From Ligula intestinalis (lineage: Eukaryota; Platyhelminthes; Cestoda; Diphyllobothriidea; Diphyllobothriidae): 64,000 nt of DNA. Below, piece after piece: positions 10,190 to 19,740 of the stretch (its first letter is position 1; every line of letters starts with the position of its first letter). The stretch covers positions 88,389,177 through 88,453,176 of the forward strand of contig JAYGXS010000003.1 of the NCBI GenBank assembly GCA_036362985.1. Direction: 5' to 3'. The position numbers and the translations under genes are program-made. Under the pieces are notes generated by a model that did not search any database, was not told the DNA's origin, and saw only the letters and a list, made by a program, of their open reading frames with translations.

Positions 10190-10705
10190 CGAATTTTGGG
10201 TGCTGACTCGGTGGAATTTCTTTTTGACTCTGATGGCGTTCGTGGACTTTGAACCCCGCCACGCTTCATGCTGAAGATAATGCTGCCGCAGCAGCAGCCC
10301 GCAGCAGCAGCCCGCAGTCGGCTAACCCTTCAGCCTATAGCGCGCAACTTTTGCCGACAACCATTGAAGGAAGACTGAGAACACTTTGTTGTTGTGCAAA
10401 CCCTCTACGCCTCGAACTAATGTCCTCAATCGATATGCAACATTTCTCCTGCTGATGTGTCAACTCAGCTTACAACTGTACATCTATTTCGTTTATATCA
10501 TACCTTTGAAGTCAGTTTTTTTCACTTGACACACACTCCCTACCTCGCCCATTATTGACAAAACGCAAAACCTGAAACAAAACCAATACTGGCTGCAACA
10601 TGAGGAGTTTGTTTAAGGTTTTTTCTGGTCTTCAAGGTTTTGGATGGCGCCCAGGAGGTGCATTACCAACTCTTTTCAATTGCTTGTAAACTGGCATAAG
10701 AAACA
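10190..10705 (+). mobile_element. Repeat X, near-complete copy (~500 bp)
   Basis: Very similar to 26640-27150, starting with TTTTGGGTGCTG.CTCGGTGG and ending in TGTAAACTGGCATAA. A CAGCAGC-rich stretch at 10285-10310 is expanded relative to the other copy. It interrupts LINE copy A between two ORF2 segments that are contiguous in the intact element. It has no open frame of note and no terminal inverted repeats. It could be a SINE or the 3' end of an unseen LINE. Confidence 0.65.
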
Positions 10706-10711
10706 TACTAT

Positions 10712-11565
10712 AAAAGAAAATGAGGGACGGTCGATTCTGGTGCGTAGGGTTTCACAATTCTCGTGGGCACAAATTCCAGCATTTTATTAGAAACGTCCGA
10801 CATGAGTTCAGAAAGATATGCAGCGTCATTAACGGAGAAGAGGCTCCGCCAATCTAATGAGTCAAGAAAATTGTTGATTGAGCTAATATCTGCGTGGTCA
10901 TACGCATGATAGGTACGACTAGCAGTAGCCTTTTCCGTAGAAGGAAGCGGAAGGCAACAGTTAATTAAATTGTGATCACTTTGGAAGATGTCCTGCTTAA
11001 AATCAACGAAGAGAGGGGCAAAACTGTTTTGTGAAAATCAGATCTTGGATATGAGTCTGTCTTCTTACTTCAAACGAGGATTCTGAAATAAACTTGAATA
11101 TTTCACACACATGGGCATTATCACCAGATGAAGACTTAGGAGGATTATATACACATCCGATCATCGAATTTTGCTGGGGCGACAGGATAATAGAAGCGAA
11201 ACAGAGAAAGACGGGCTATTTAGATAAAACGGAAAGTGTCTAAATGACGTTCTAATATAGAGAAGACAACCACCAACACGCTTATTAATGCGATCGTATC
11301 GATAGAGATCATACTCCTCTATGATAGGGGAGGGGTCGGAAATGGTTGGATGTGTCTAAGATTCTGTTATGCATATAACATCGGGCATCATCTCGAAAGC
11401 AAAAGCGTATGTAGCTATTTGTATATGAGTAGCCAATAATGGATGGCTGATGACGTCTGATATATCTAGGCCCCTCACTTTCTGGCATAGGAAAATGAGG
11501 AGAGAATAGACCAAAATAAGTTTCTGGGCCATTTGGGAGGAAATGGGAAAGGCCAGAAGTCATGT
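10712..11565 (-). pseudogene. AP-endonuclease domain of LINE copy A
   Basis: Reading across frames on the minus strand gives FAFEMMPDVICITESWTHP, YDLYRYDRINKRVGGCLLYI, the region around VYNPP, a jump to HIQDLIF, then HNLINCCLPLPST and LDSLDWRSLFS. These match the endonuclease at 28910-29560 in order. The GDFNFPEIDW active-site segment is removed by the internal deletion. The nuclease would nick the target for insertion; this copy cannot. Confidence 0.7.
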
Positions 11566-11676
11566 AGAATTTTTCGGGTTTGGGTGCATGATGGTGGGTA
11601 AAGGAACTGATAGGGGAAAACGGTGACAGAAAATTAAGAATGGGGCCGTTTGCGTAAGAATTAGTGGTCCTAATCA

Positions 11677-12044
11677 GTGAATTTCCTGTACGGCAACTCC
11701 GATTTGATTAAAAACTATACCAGTTTGGGTTACTGCCGTGCAAATTCAATTTTTCGTGGTTCGGGCCCGACGTGTTCAATAACGCATTATACGGGGAAAA
11801 ACATGACTCGAACGGTCAAGGAAGGAGCTAGGTTGTGGTGGAGAAGTGGTCGGCCTAAAAGCTATCGACGATTTTGGCAACATTATTGATGAGCTTGTTG
11901 CAGAGTTAAAGACAACGGAATGTATCGAACGTTGGACAGAGAATGTATTCAGACTAAATGTATTCGCAGTAGATGGTGGAGCGTCCGGGCTTGCAGGTCC
12001 CGAAATCGAGAGGGATAAGCTAACTGGCGCAATGATGTTTACAA
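11677..12044 (+). other. Unrecognised open stretch cut off by repeat X
   Basis: The + strand frame from about 11846 to 12045 looks coding (AIDDFGNIIDELVAELKTTE, then RWTENVFRLNVFAVDGG) with mixed charge and no low complexity. I do not recognise the family. It has no clear start and is truncated at 12045 by a repeat X fragment. It may be a relic exon or part of an unknown transposon. Confidence 0.3.
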
Positions 12045-12130
12045 TAATAAGGTTTATTTCTAAAGCACATCTTTGGCGCCGTCAAAAACTCCGGAAGGCA
12101 GGAAAAAACCTAACACAAACCCCTTCTTTT
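12045..12130 (-). mobile_element. Repeat X 3' fragment (diverged)
   Basis: Reverse complement resembles the X 3' end: GGTTTGTGTTAGGTTTTTT, then the TTGACGGCGCC and GATGTGC segments in order. More diverged than the 5915-6031 copy. Confidence 0.45.
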
Positions 12131-13180
12131 GCAATGACTACGTACGGAACAACTTACTTCCAGCGACCGTGGGAAGCATCTTCGACTTCATTTTTCCCCC
12201 TTACACCTCGAAAATTTCCTTCTCTGCTTATCATATTTGCCAACCCCCAAAACTCTAGAACCACCCATTTTGAAGGACAAAATGCTGCTTCTTATGAATA
12301 GGCTTACATAGGCTACTTTTGCCTTATCAACTTTCAGGTTACGGGATACAAATTTGCTGCCTTCGCGCTCAATCCTATGTTACCTTTTTCGAGCTTTTCT
12401 TCGTCTTTTTGTCCGCTTTGCTTTTGTCAATACTTCCAGAGCCCCGAATAGGCACGTCAGAAGTTTGCACATAAGTACGCATATTTTCTTTCGCTTTCGC
12501 AAGCATTCCCCTGTCATTTTGTTTGCTCTGCGTTTGTTAACATTGTCAACCTTACGTGGCTTTGAGCGTGCCGGACAAAAATGTGCTGTCTTTGAGAAAA
12601 ACTCGCGTTCATCCATATGTTTAGATGGTTGGCGGATTTTTTGATGTCAGTTGACCCAATTGTGGAACATTCGCGGTTTCTTTGGGAGTTGAACCCGCCC
12701 AGCAGGGAATGCTTTTGCGCAGCCAACACTCAAGTTCCATACGAGCAGTAAGTTGGGTGGGTATAATCGATTCAAGTGTGATTAAATTCACGGCCTACAG
12801 TGAGCCTCGTATATCAATGGTGGAGTCTTGGCAATGCAAAGGCCTTTCCCGCTGTGTTGGTTCACCTTACACTGACACCGCTTATTTTTCTCAAATGGGT
12901 CAACTGCATTAAACCATATGCAGATCCTGGACACTTTAAATTGTTGAGTACATGCTGCGTCCAGTCAGGCTTTGTCAAGGGTCATTCCTTCGGACTTAAG
13001 CTTTTGTTCCTTTAAGAGAGAAGCAAGTTCGGCGAGTCAGGTTGGCCCTGAGGAATTTTTCCTTGCGGTACGCCTATCCGATGTATTTAGGCACCTCGGT
13101 CAATCAAAACTCCGCTCTTATTTCTGCCACCAAGTTTTCCTTTTTTATAAATACTGACGAACGTAACCGGAATCTGAAGG
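12131..13180. other. No gene recognised
   Basis: Mostly noncoding. A block near 12555-12600 (GTGGCTTTGAGCGTGCCGGA and on) resembles intron sequence of the zinc-finger region (about 38290 and 43700), so a diverged dispersed repeat is likely. Open frames here are short and lack motifs. Confidence 0.35.
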
Positions 13181-13189
13181 ATACGCTCA

Positions 13190-13676
13190 GTATAGTCTCA
13201 CGCACTGAGAGATCAGTTGTTAATAAGATGACAGAACTTAAAACAGTAGCATTTGAGCTTGATCCAGATGTGCTCTGTGTCACTGAATCTTGGACACACT
13301 CGCTTATTTCTGATTCGACACTCGCCATAGGTAATTATATTTTGTACAGACAAGACCGCATTGAAAAGCGTGGCGGTGGTTGCCTTCTTTATATTAAATC
13401 ATCCTTTGTACATTTCCCGTATCACCTGAGCATTTCGTCATTTTCTGGGAATTTTTTTCTTATTTCAGTCATCCTGCCACACAAAAAAAAGCGATTAATG
13501 GGTGTGTCAACAATCCCCTCTGTAACTCAAGAAATGTAATGCAGCTGTGTGAAATGTTTAAAAAAGTTGCAGGGACTCAATTCGATGTCATAATAATTGT
13601 AGGTGATTTTAATCTGCCAGACATTGACTGGCATGCAAATATCTGTCCACCAAGATTTCAGAAATAGGTTGACTCT
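13190..13676 (+). pseudogene. LINE AP-endonuclease fragment (copy D), cut by the Gypsy LTR
   Basis: The + strand frame reads VVNKMTELKTVAFELDPDV, LCVTESWTHSLISDS, YRQDRIEKRGGGCLLYIK and, after a frameshift at ~13510, VGDFNLPDIDWHANICPPRF. These are the catalytic ESW and GDFN boxes of a CR1/Jockey endonuclease, homologous to 28910-29400. Homology stops where the LTR begins at 13677, so the provirus inserted into this LINE or into a copy already truncated. No RT follows on either side. Confidence 0.75.
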
Positions 13677-14168
13677 TGTAGGGGCTCTATCACTACAAAG
13701 ATACAAAACGTCCTAGCAAATACGCAATGGAAAACTTTCGAGGGTAGGCTAACTGCTAATAAGGGATTTACTAGACTATTCCAGTGTAAAAGTCGTAAAA
13801 TCCAGTAAAGAGATTGACGATGAAGATTAGAAATGATAAAACTCACTTAGATCCTTCACGATCCTAGTCGGCAGTAGTCTAGTAGTCGACTTGCCAAAGG
13901 ATAACTCTGCGAGGACTGGGATCCAAGTTTGTTGGGCTGCGAGTCGCTGGATTCTCCTGGAGCCCGAAAGTGATCACCAGAGAGGTGTCGTTGAAGGGCA
14001 AAATAAACAGCGGCAGGTGAGGAGAGAGTTGAGCCGTGGAGGGTGATTAGCAAGATAGTTGCTAGCACGCGTCAAAACCGAAAGTGTATACGTGTGTTGT
14101 ATTTTGTTTTTAACAAAATTGGTTATTGATAAATTTAAACAACACATAAGTAGGGCCAAGAGCCCACA
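13677..14168 (-). repeat. 3' long terminal repeat of a Ty3/Gypsy provirus
   Basis: On the minus strand the LTR begins TGTGGGCTCTTGGCCC and ends ...CCCCTACA, giving TG...CA ends. It is 492 bp and about 90% similar by eye to the solo LTR at 51676-52199, which has a ~30-bp extra segment. Immediately upstream in minus orientation is a purine-rich GGTGGGGGAG, a plausible polypurine tract. This identifies it as the 3' LTR. Confidence 0.85.
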
Positions 14169-14274
14169 TAACTCCCCCACCAGAGCGTTGGTGGGTTACA
14201 AACGCTCGACAGAAAAGGGTGTACAAAAAGGTTAAACAACAAAGTATCGCAAGTTGGTAGGAAAGCGAACATGT

Positions 14275-15676
14275 CTACCAGAATGAGTGGAAGGGGGGAG
14301 GAGTGGGAGGGGTTAGAGGGGTGGGGGTAGGTTCGGGTGTGGAGGGTGGCGGTGGGCCGGGGGCTGCAGGTGGAGTGCAGGGTGAAGGTGCCCCGAAAGT
14401 GGACGGACCAGGTGATAGTGGAGTGCATTCAACGTAGGCCAGCTTTAGTCTGTCGATGGAGAATGTATCAGTTGCATCAGTCCTTTGAATGACGAAATAT
14501 TTGTCCTTCCGTTCAGTTACTTTGAAGGGACCCTCGTATGGTGGGCAAAGGGGCCTGCGAACTGCGTCGTGCCAGACAAACACGATGGGTTGTGTGCAAG
14601 TCGTCGTGCACGAAAACGCGTCGAGGTGTCGCGCGGGTGGGAGTTGGGCGTAGTGTGGCCATGCGTTGCTGCAGCTGTTGCACAAAGGTGTTCGTGGCGT
14701 CAGGGGCGACGGAGGAAGACTGCACGAGCTCACCAGGTAAACGGAGGGATGTGCCGTAAACAAGATCGGCGGCAGTGCACTGAATTTCTTCCTTAACAGC
14801 CGAGCGAATGCCGAGGAGGACGAACGGCAGTTTGTCGCTCCAGTTGTGCGGGGCAGGTTGAGACGTCAACGCGGACTTCAACTGACGGTGAAGGCGTTCC
14901 ACGAGGCCGTTGGATGCTGGGTGGTTGGCAGTGGTGGTGATATGCGAGCACCCAAGCAGTATGGTGAACTCGCGGAAGAGTGCAGATGTGAACTGACTTC
15001 CGCGGTCAGTGGTGAGTGTAGCTGGAACACCGAAGTTGGCTATCCAGTGAGTAAGGAAAACCATGGCAACATTCTCTGCCGAGGTATCCGAGATGGGAAC
15101 GGCGATGGGCCATCGTGTGAAACGATCGACAGCAGTCAAAATGTGCGTGAAACCGCGAGATGGGGGTAACGGTCCGACTAAATCCATGTGGACGTGTTGA
15201 AAACGGGCGTCGGGAACCGCGAACGTGCTGGGAGGTGAAACGGTTTGTCGCTGGACCTTATTCTTTTGACAGGCTAAGCACTGCCTGGTCCAGGTAGCAA
15301 TGTCGGTGTTCATCTTTGGCCAGACGAAATGGGCTGCGATGAGTTTGCGGCCAGCACGAACACCGGGGTGGGATAGCGAATGGAAGTGGTCGAAAACAAC
15401 CTTCCGGTAGGATTGGGGTACTACAGGACGAGGGGTACCTGTAGAAAAATCACACACGATAGAGCCTGGTGCCGTGGGGAGCGGAGCCTCACGCAGCTGT
15501 AGCACAGAAGACGCAAGCATTTCAATGATGGAGTCATCAAGCGCCTGCGCTTCCGCAAGCTTCGCCAGATCTAACGTGATGATAAGAGCGTTGACCTCAG
15601 GACGGGACAAGGCATCAGCAACAACATTCTCATCACCGCGGACGTAGCGTATGTCTGAGGTCCGGCACTTCATTAT
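14275..15676 (-). pseudogene. Gypsy integrase
   Basis: One minus-strand frame of 386 codons holds the end of RNase H (TSDIRYVRGDENVVADALSR), the HHCC zinc site (HFHSLSHPG, then CLACQ), and the DDE core: HMDLVGPLPPS, TTDRGSQFTS and NGLVERLHRQLK. A frameshift near 14740 moves the C-terminal part into another frame, where a GPF/Y-like module appears (YEGPFKVTERKDKYFVIQ). A Pro-rich tail follows. Integrase joins the cDNA to the host chromosome. The frameshift makes this copy defective. Confidence 0.85.
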
Positions 15677-17396
15677 CTACTATTTCCAGCATCTGTAGTT
15701 GAGAGGGAGCTGCAGAGCCTCAAAGAAGCAAAGTCATCCGGTCCAGACAATATACCAGCCAAGTTCTTGAAAGAATTGGCAAGCGAACTCTCAGAGCCCC
15801 TAGCACATATCTTTCGTTCTTCATTTGAACTAGGAAAACTGCCATCTGAATGGAAAATGGCAAATATTTACCCGATATACAAGGGCGGAGCCCGAACGAA
15901 GGTTAACAATTACCGGCCCGTCAGCCTAACTTGCATTTGCTGTAAGGTGATGGAAACGATAATTAAGGAGACGACAATGGAGTTCTTGGAGGAGAACAAT
16001 CTACTGTCAGGGCTCCAACACGGCTTCAGAAAGAACCATTCTTGCCTTTCCAGCCTTCTTCTCTCCACTGAGCAGTGGACTCGCGCACTAGATGAAGATG
16101 GTAAGGTTGACGTCATCTATACGGACTTCAAGAAGGCATTCGACAGCGTCCCACATAAGCGTCTAATGTATAAATTGTCAGAAATTGGCATAAGAGGGAA
16201 CCTGCTGGCATGGATCACAGATTTTCTCACAGGGCGATCGCAAACTGTGTGCATCGGTGACTCAAAGTCAAGCCCTACATATGTTCTGAGTGGCGTCCCC
16301 CAAGGCTCTGTCTTAGGGCCACTGCTCTTCCTTATCTATATCAACGGCTGTGTCAACGACCTGGGTTGCAGTGCTATCATGTTTGCCGACGACGTCAAAC
16401 TCTGGAGAGCCATCAGGTCTGACGCCGATAGGAAAGCGCTTCAAGAGAGTCTCAATCGACTTAGCTGCTGGTCTGCTCGTTGGCTTTTAAACTTCAACAT
16501 TAGTAAGTGTGTGGTTTTAAGACTCCGTACTAGAAGGACTGATGAGGAGAACGATTCCTTCCAATACCTCCTCGATGGGCACCCGCTTTCAAATGTGAAC
16601 GAACAAAAGGATCTCGGTGTTCTGATAAATTCCTCACTCAAACCATCTACTCAGTGTGTAAAGGCAGCTAAACGCGCGACACAGGTGCTGTTTGCGATAA
16701 GGCGGGGATTCGTAAACATTGACAAAGAGCTCTTCAGGAAAACCTACGGAGCATTTGTTCGGTCCCACTTGGAGTATGCTGTCCAGGCCTGGCGTCCGTG
16801 GTTCAAGAAGGATTATCTGCACCTGGAACGAGTGCAGGCAAGGGCTACGAAGATGGTCAAGAATCTTGGTCATCTGCCTTATGAAGACAGACTGACCGAA
16901 CTTGATCTTTTCCCTCTCAATTATAGGCAACACCGCGGGGACCTCATACAAACCTACCGAATTGTTAGAGGCCGAGACTGTACCCTAGAATTTGATGATT
17001 TCTTCGAATTGGCTCGGACTGACCATCTGCGAGGTCATCCTTTTAAACTACAGAGGAAACCGGCCCGTATCGACGTTCGACGAAATGCCTTCTCTCAGAG
17101 GGTCATTGGAGCGTGGAACGGACTCCCGGAAGATGTGGTCCTCTCAGATACTGTTGACATTTTTAAACACAAACTTGATTCTCATTTGCTGAGAAACTGT
17201 GGCAGATATAATGAACAAAGTGTCAGTAGCAGCACCTTGCAACTGGCTCACACTTATCGCTGATGTTAAGCCTACATTTGTACATTTGTATTATGTACTA
17301 TTGTTACGGTGGACCTATTATGCGATTTTGGTTATGAATAGGGAGCTCAAGGGCGAAAGCCTTCTTCCCTTAATAAAGTGACTTAAAGTGACTTAG
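15677..17396 (+). mobile_element. Family E LINE, 5'-truncated, inserted in the Gypsy element
   Basis: The boundaries are exact because the Gypsy sequence resumes on both sides: it reads to 15676 and resumes at 17397, restoring the peptide HLDYIMKCRTSD when joined. At most a 2-bp duplication (AT) is present. The 3' tail is two copies of a 10-bp unit (AAAGTGACTT), unlike the ATT tails of the other LINEs here. RT is fully open, implying recent insertion. A minus-strand copy of the 3' end lies at 19572-19740. Confidence 0.85.
15680..17263 (+). CDS. Reverse transcriptase of family E LINE (5'-truncated ORF2)
   Basis: The frame is open from 15680 with no stop for about 527 codons; it has no native start because the insertion is 5'-truncated. 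RT motifs in order: KSSGPDNIPAKFL, WKMANIYPIYKGG, NNYRPVSLTCICCKVME, GFRKNHSC, VIYTDFKKAFDSVPHKRL, GVPQGSVLGPLLFLIYING, IMFADDVKLW, then a thumb with KDLGVLI and LEYAVQAWRPW. A C-terminal extension (YRQHRGDLIQTYRIV, AWNGLPEDVV) is typical of CR1/Jockey-clade elements. The catalytic FADD is intact. The endonuclease is missing, so this copy could not mobilise itself. Clade is inferred from motifs. Confidence 0.88.
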   Translation, partial: LFPASVVERELQSLKEAKSSGPDNIPAKFLKELASELSEPLAHIFRSSFELGKLPSEWKMANIYPIYKGGARTKVNNYRPVSLTCICCKVMETIIKETTMEFLEENNLLSGLQHGFRKNHSCLSSLLLSTEQWTRALDEDGKVDVIYTDFKKAFDSVPHKRLMYKLSEIGIRGNLLAWITDFLTGRSQTVCIGDSKSSPTYVLSGVPQGSVLGPLLFLIYINGCVNDLGCSAIMFADDVKLWRAIRSDADRKALQESLNRLSCWSARWLLNFNISKCVVLRLRTRRTDEENDSFQYLLDGHPLSNVNEQKDLGVLINSSLKPSTQCVKAAKRATQVLFAIRRGFVNIDKELFRKTYGAFVRSHLEYAVQAWRPWFKKDYLHLERVQARATKMVKNLGHLPYEDRLTELDLFPLNYRQHRGDLIQTYRIVRGRDCTLEFDDFFELARTDHLRGHPFKLQRKPARIDVRRNAFSQRVIGAWNGLPEDVVLSDTVDIFKHKLDSHLLRNCGRYNEQSVSSSTLQLAHTYR

Positions 17397-18256
17397 ATGT
17401 AATCCAGGTGACGTACTTCGCACGGCGAATACCGATCTGGCTTAGCTTTGAGGGCGTAAGTGAGAGGTTTGTGATCCGTGTGGACCTGAAAATCTCTCCC
17501 CTCGAGCAGGTGTCGAAAATGACGGATGGCCCGGTAAATGGCGAGAAGTTCACGCGAGAAGGTACTATAGCGAGTCTGCGCCGACTAAAGCTTCTGAGAG
17601 AAAAAAGCCAGTGGCTGCAACTGTCCGTGGACCTGTTGCTGCAGAACTGCGCCTACGGCAATGTTGGAGGCATCGGTGGTCAGAATAAGTTGTGTATCAG
17701 CATCGGTGCTCAGATGATGAAGCAGGGTGGCGTCCGCGAGTGCTTTCTTGGCTGCCTCGAATGCTTCAAGAGCACTGGGTGAAAGTTGAAGCGACTTGGA
17801 CTTTGACTTCAAAAGATCCGTCAAAGGTGCCAGGATGGCGGCGCAATTTGGTATGAAACGCCGGTAGTAGTTGATTAGGGCGATGAAACGGCGAAGCTGA
17901 GTTATGGACTTCGGAGCTGGGAAAGACAACACGCTTTACACCTTGTCTGGGAGGGGTGTGATCCCGTTTTGGTCAAGATGATGGCCAAGAAAATCCAGAG
18001 AAGTGACGCCAAAAAGACACTTATCGACGTTGAGCTGTAGACCATTTTGTTGAAAACGATCGAAAACTTGGCGTATGCGTTCAACATGTTCTTAGGGTGA
18101 CGAGCTGGCGACAAGGATGTCGTCGATGTACACGAACGTGAACGAGAGACCGCGCAAAATGTCATCGGCAAAACACTGAAACGTTTGGGCCGAATTCAGC
18201 AAACCAAAAGGCATGCGAAGGAATTCAAACAGGCCGAATGGAGTCGTGACGGCGGT
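17397..18256 (-). pseudogene. Gypsy RT palm/thumb and RNase H
   Basis: The minus strand reads RGLSFTFVYIDDILVASSS around 18110-18150 (catalytic YIDD intact), then FDRFQQNGLQLNVDKC and LDFLGHHLDQNGI. ALINYYRRFIPNCAAILAPL, TLLHHLSTDADTQLILTTDA and SNIAVGAVLQQ follow. RNase H continues as ELLAIYRAIRHFRHLLEG and VHTDHKPL. Stops interrupt the frame just after motif A and after SSSP. The frame ends at HLDYI where the LINE is inserted and continues at 15676. Confidence 0.8.
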
Positions 18257-19168
18257 TTAAGGGATGTCCTCCTCCGCGACCGGTATTTGGTGATATGCTC
18301 GCAGGAGGTCAATCTTGGAAAAAATCGTCTTTCCAGCCAACATGTGGGAAAAGTCATGAATATGGGGAATCGGGTACCGGTCCATGACTGTAGCGCGATT
18401 GAGAGCACGATAATCACCGCATGGCCGCCAATCATCAGATGACTTTTTGGGAACCATGTGCAGTGGTGAAGCCCATGGACTGGACGAAGGATGGATAATC
18501 CCCAAATTCGACATGTGCTCGAATTTGTTCTTCGCGATTTGTAGCTTCCCAGGATGAAGCCTACGCGGATGAGCATGGATCGGTCTGCCGGTGGTAGTGA
18601 TATGATGGCAAACAGCGTGTTGAACCTGCTCCGTAAACTGACAAGGCTTAGAGAGGGAAGGATAATCCCTCAAGATGTCAGAAAATGGCGGGCTTGGCAC
18701 GGTCAAGTGGATGCCAGCGGAAGGCTCACGCGAAACTAACCCGACAGTAAACAGCTGAGTGGTAGGATCTAGCAACTTCTGATGTTTAAGGTCGACTGTG
18801 AGGCCGAAGTGTGATAGGAAATCCGCTCCAATGATAGGCGACTGGACGTAGGCCTGGATGAAAACCCATTGGAAGCGGCGACGAAGCCCAAGGTCTAAAG
18901 TTAGGGACCGTTGACCGAACGTGGCGATAGAAGTGTTGTTCGCAGCCTGCAGTGTAAACTGCGATGGCTGGAGATGATGACGACGAGGGGGCGGTACAAC
19001 GCTAACCTCTGCACCTGTGTCGATCAAGAAACGGAACCCTGTGGACTTTTCGGTCACGTAAAACAGACGACTGTGTCGCGAGTGGCCAGCACCAGTCGTC
19101 GCCATTACTGGCTGGCGGCGCCGTTTCCCGAACGTGAACGTCGAGCATAAGAACAAGGCGGGACGCAT
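18257..19168 (-). pseudogene. Gypsy protease and N-terminal RT
   Basis: A 303-codon minus-strand frame. Protease: [14 protein letters not shown] with the catalytic D-T-G, then the flap region and [17 protein letters not shown] begins around [15 protein letters not shown], with motifs [42 protein letters not shown] and [16 protein letters not shown] stop ends it after EEDIP. Protease processes Gag-Pol and RT copies RNA to cDNA. Upstream gag overlaps in another frame. Confidence 0.85.
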
Positions 19169-19330
19169 TTAATAGCATCCGGGCCGAATGTTCGGTGGTA
19201 CCAGCAGACTTTGTCGTCTGCACGCTCTTTTGAGTTAGAGCGGTTGCGGCTTGTAGAGGGACGACCGGTTTGAAGCCGGTTGAGTGTGGAACACATCGTG
19301 CTCACTTGAGAGCACAATAACCTGACAGTA
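19105..19330 (-). pseudogene. Gypsy Gag C-terminal zinc-knuckle region
   Basis: The minus-strand frame contains [18 protein letters not shown], an atypical C-x2-H-type knuckle seen at the Gag-Pol junction of metazoan Gypsy elements. An arginine/serine-rich stretch (GRPSTSRNRSNSKE) precedes it. It overlaps the protease frame by about 60 nt. Gag is cut near 19330; the rest is not in the window. Confidence 0.65.
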
Positions 19331-19418
19331 TCTTTAAGCTGCCAATACAAGCGAACATCCGTGTCCCAGGAAGTAATTGAGAAGAAGAAGAAGACTCGAT
19401 CGCTGGGACAATATGTTT

Positions 19419-19468
19419 ATTTGCCTGACGTTTCGATAGCCGTCGCGGATTCGTCATCAGAGACATGA
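19419..19468 (-). ncRNA. Hammerhead-like motif, PLE-a end (best preserved of this type)
   Basis: The minus strand runs GUCU, CUGAUGA, a C plus an imperfect hairpin, GAAA, CGUC, AGGC, then AAAUAAA. GUCU pairs with AGGC (stem I, one G-U). ACGU across GAAA/CGUC is self-complementary, so stem III could form only between two strands (dimer type). A single extra base sits between CUGAUGA and the hairpin. The PLE end continues to about 19378 with the motif CTTCTTCTTCT. The scaffold gap begins three bases beyond the listed motif. Confidence 0.6.
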
Positions 19469-19471
19469 GAA

Positions 19472-19571
19472 NNNNNNNNNNNNNNNNNNNNNNNNNNNNN
19501 NNNNNNNNNNNNNNNNNNNNNNNNNNNNNNNNNNNNNNNNNNNNNNNNNNNNNNNNNNNNNNNNNNNNNNN
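19472..19571. other. Scaffold gap (100 N)
   Basis: Exactly 100 N. It separates a PLE 3' terminus from the 3' end of a minus-strand LINE E, so the order across it is unverified. Confidence 0.98.
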
Positions 19572-19740
19572 TATTCGTAACCAAAATCGCATAATAGGTC
19601 CACCGTAACAATAGTGCAATATACAAATGTACAAATGTAGGTCTAACATCAGCGATAAGTGTGAGTCAGTTGCAGGGTGCTGCTACTGACACTTTGTTCA
19701 TTATATCTGCCACAGTTTCTCAGAAAATGCGAATCAAGTT
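19572..19740 (-). mobile_element. LINE E 3' end fragment
   Basis: Reverse complement of about 17175-17340, including the last ORF2 codons, the CGCTGATGTTAAGCC segment and the ACGGTGGACCTATTATGC motif of the 3' UTR. The tail is lost in the gap. Confidence 0.75.

Larger units (their letters stand above)
7400..11650 (-). mobile_element. CR1/Jockey-like LINE, copy A (about 4.2 kb with an internal insertion)
   Basis: The minus strand reads, in order: end of ORF1, AP-endonuclease (11565-10712), linker, reverse transcriptase (9800-8340), a ~700-bp 3' UTR, and a 3' terminal hairpin (GGCTC-TTC-GGGCC) with an ATTT-type tail ending near 7400. It is collinear with the fuller element at 27151-30625 and with copy B at 20560-22850. 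A 500-bp repeat X interrupts ORF2 at 10190-10705 and about 120 bases of the endonuclease are deleted. Several frameshifts make it non-functional. The YADD catalytic box is nevertheless intact. Confidence 0.8.
13677..19330 (-). mobile_element. Ty3/Gypsy provirus, 5' end missing, split by a LINE
   Basis: Minus-strand order is gag zinc knuckle, protease, reverse transcriptase, RNase H, integrase, polypurine tract, 3' LTR. The element is interrupted by a 1720-bp family E LINE at 15677-17396. The 5' LTR and most of gag are missing at the right end, where a PLE terminus and a scaffold gap follow. Pol carries several in-frame stops and frameshifts. No envelope frame is visible between integrase and LTR. 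Confidence 0.85.

Noticed and set aside
12683..12705. tRNA T-arm-like GGGAGTTGAACCCGCCCAG
   Set aside because: No acceptor or D arm could be found around it; isolated B-box-like matches are common.
14280..14450. Pro/Thr-rich frame after integrase considered as an envelope gene
   Set aside because: Too short, low complexity, no signal peptide or membrane segment; it is the integrase C-terminal tail.
14275..15673. Large + strand frames across the Gypsy integrase
   Set aside because: They are antisense shadows of the integrase with no motifs of their own.
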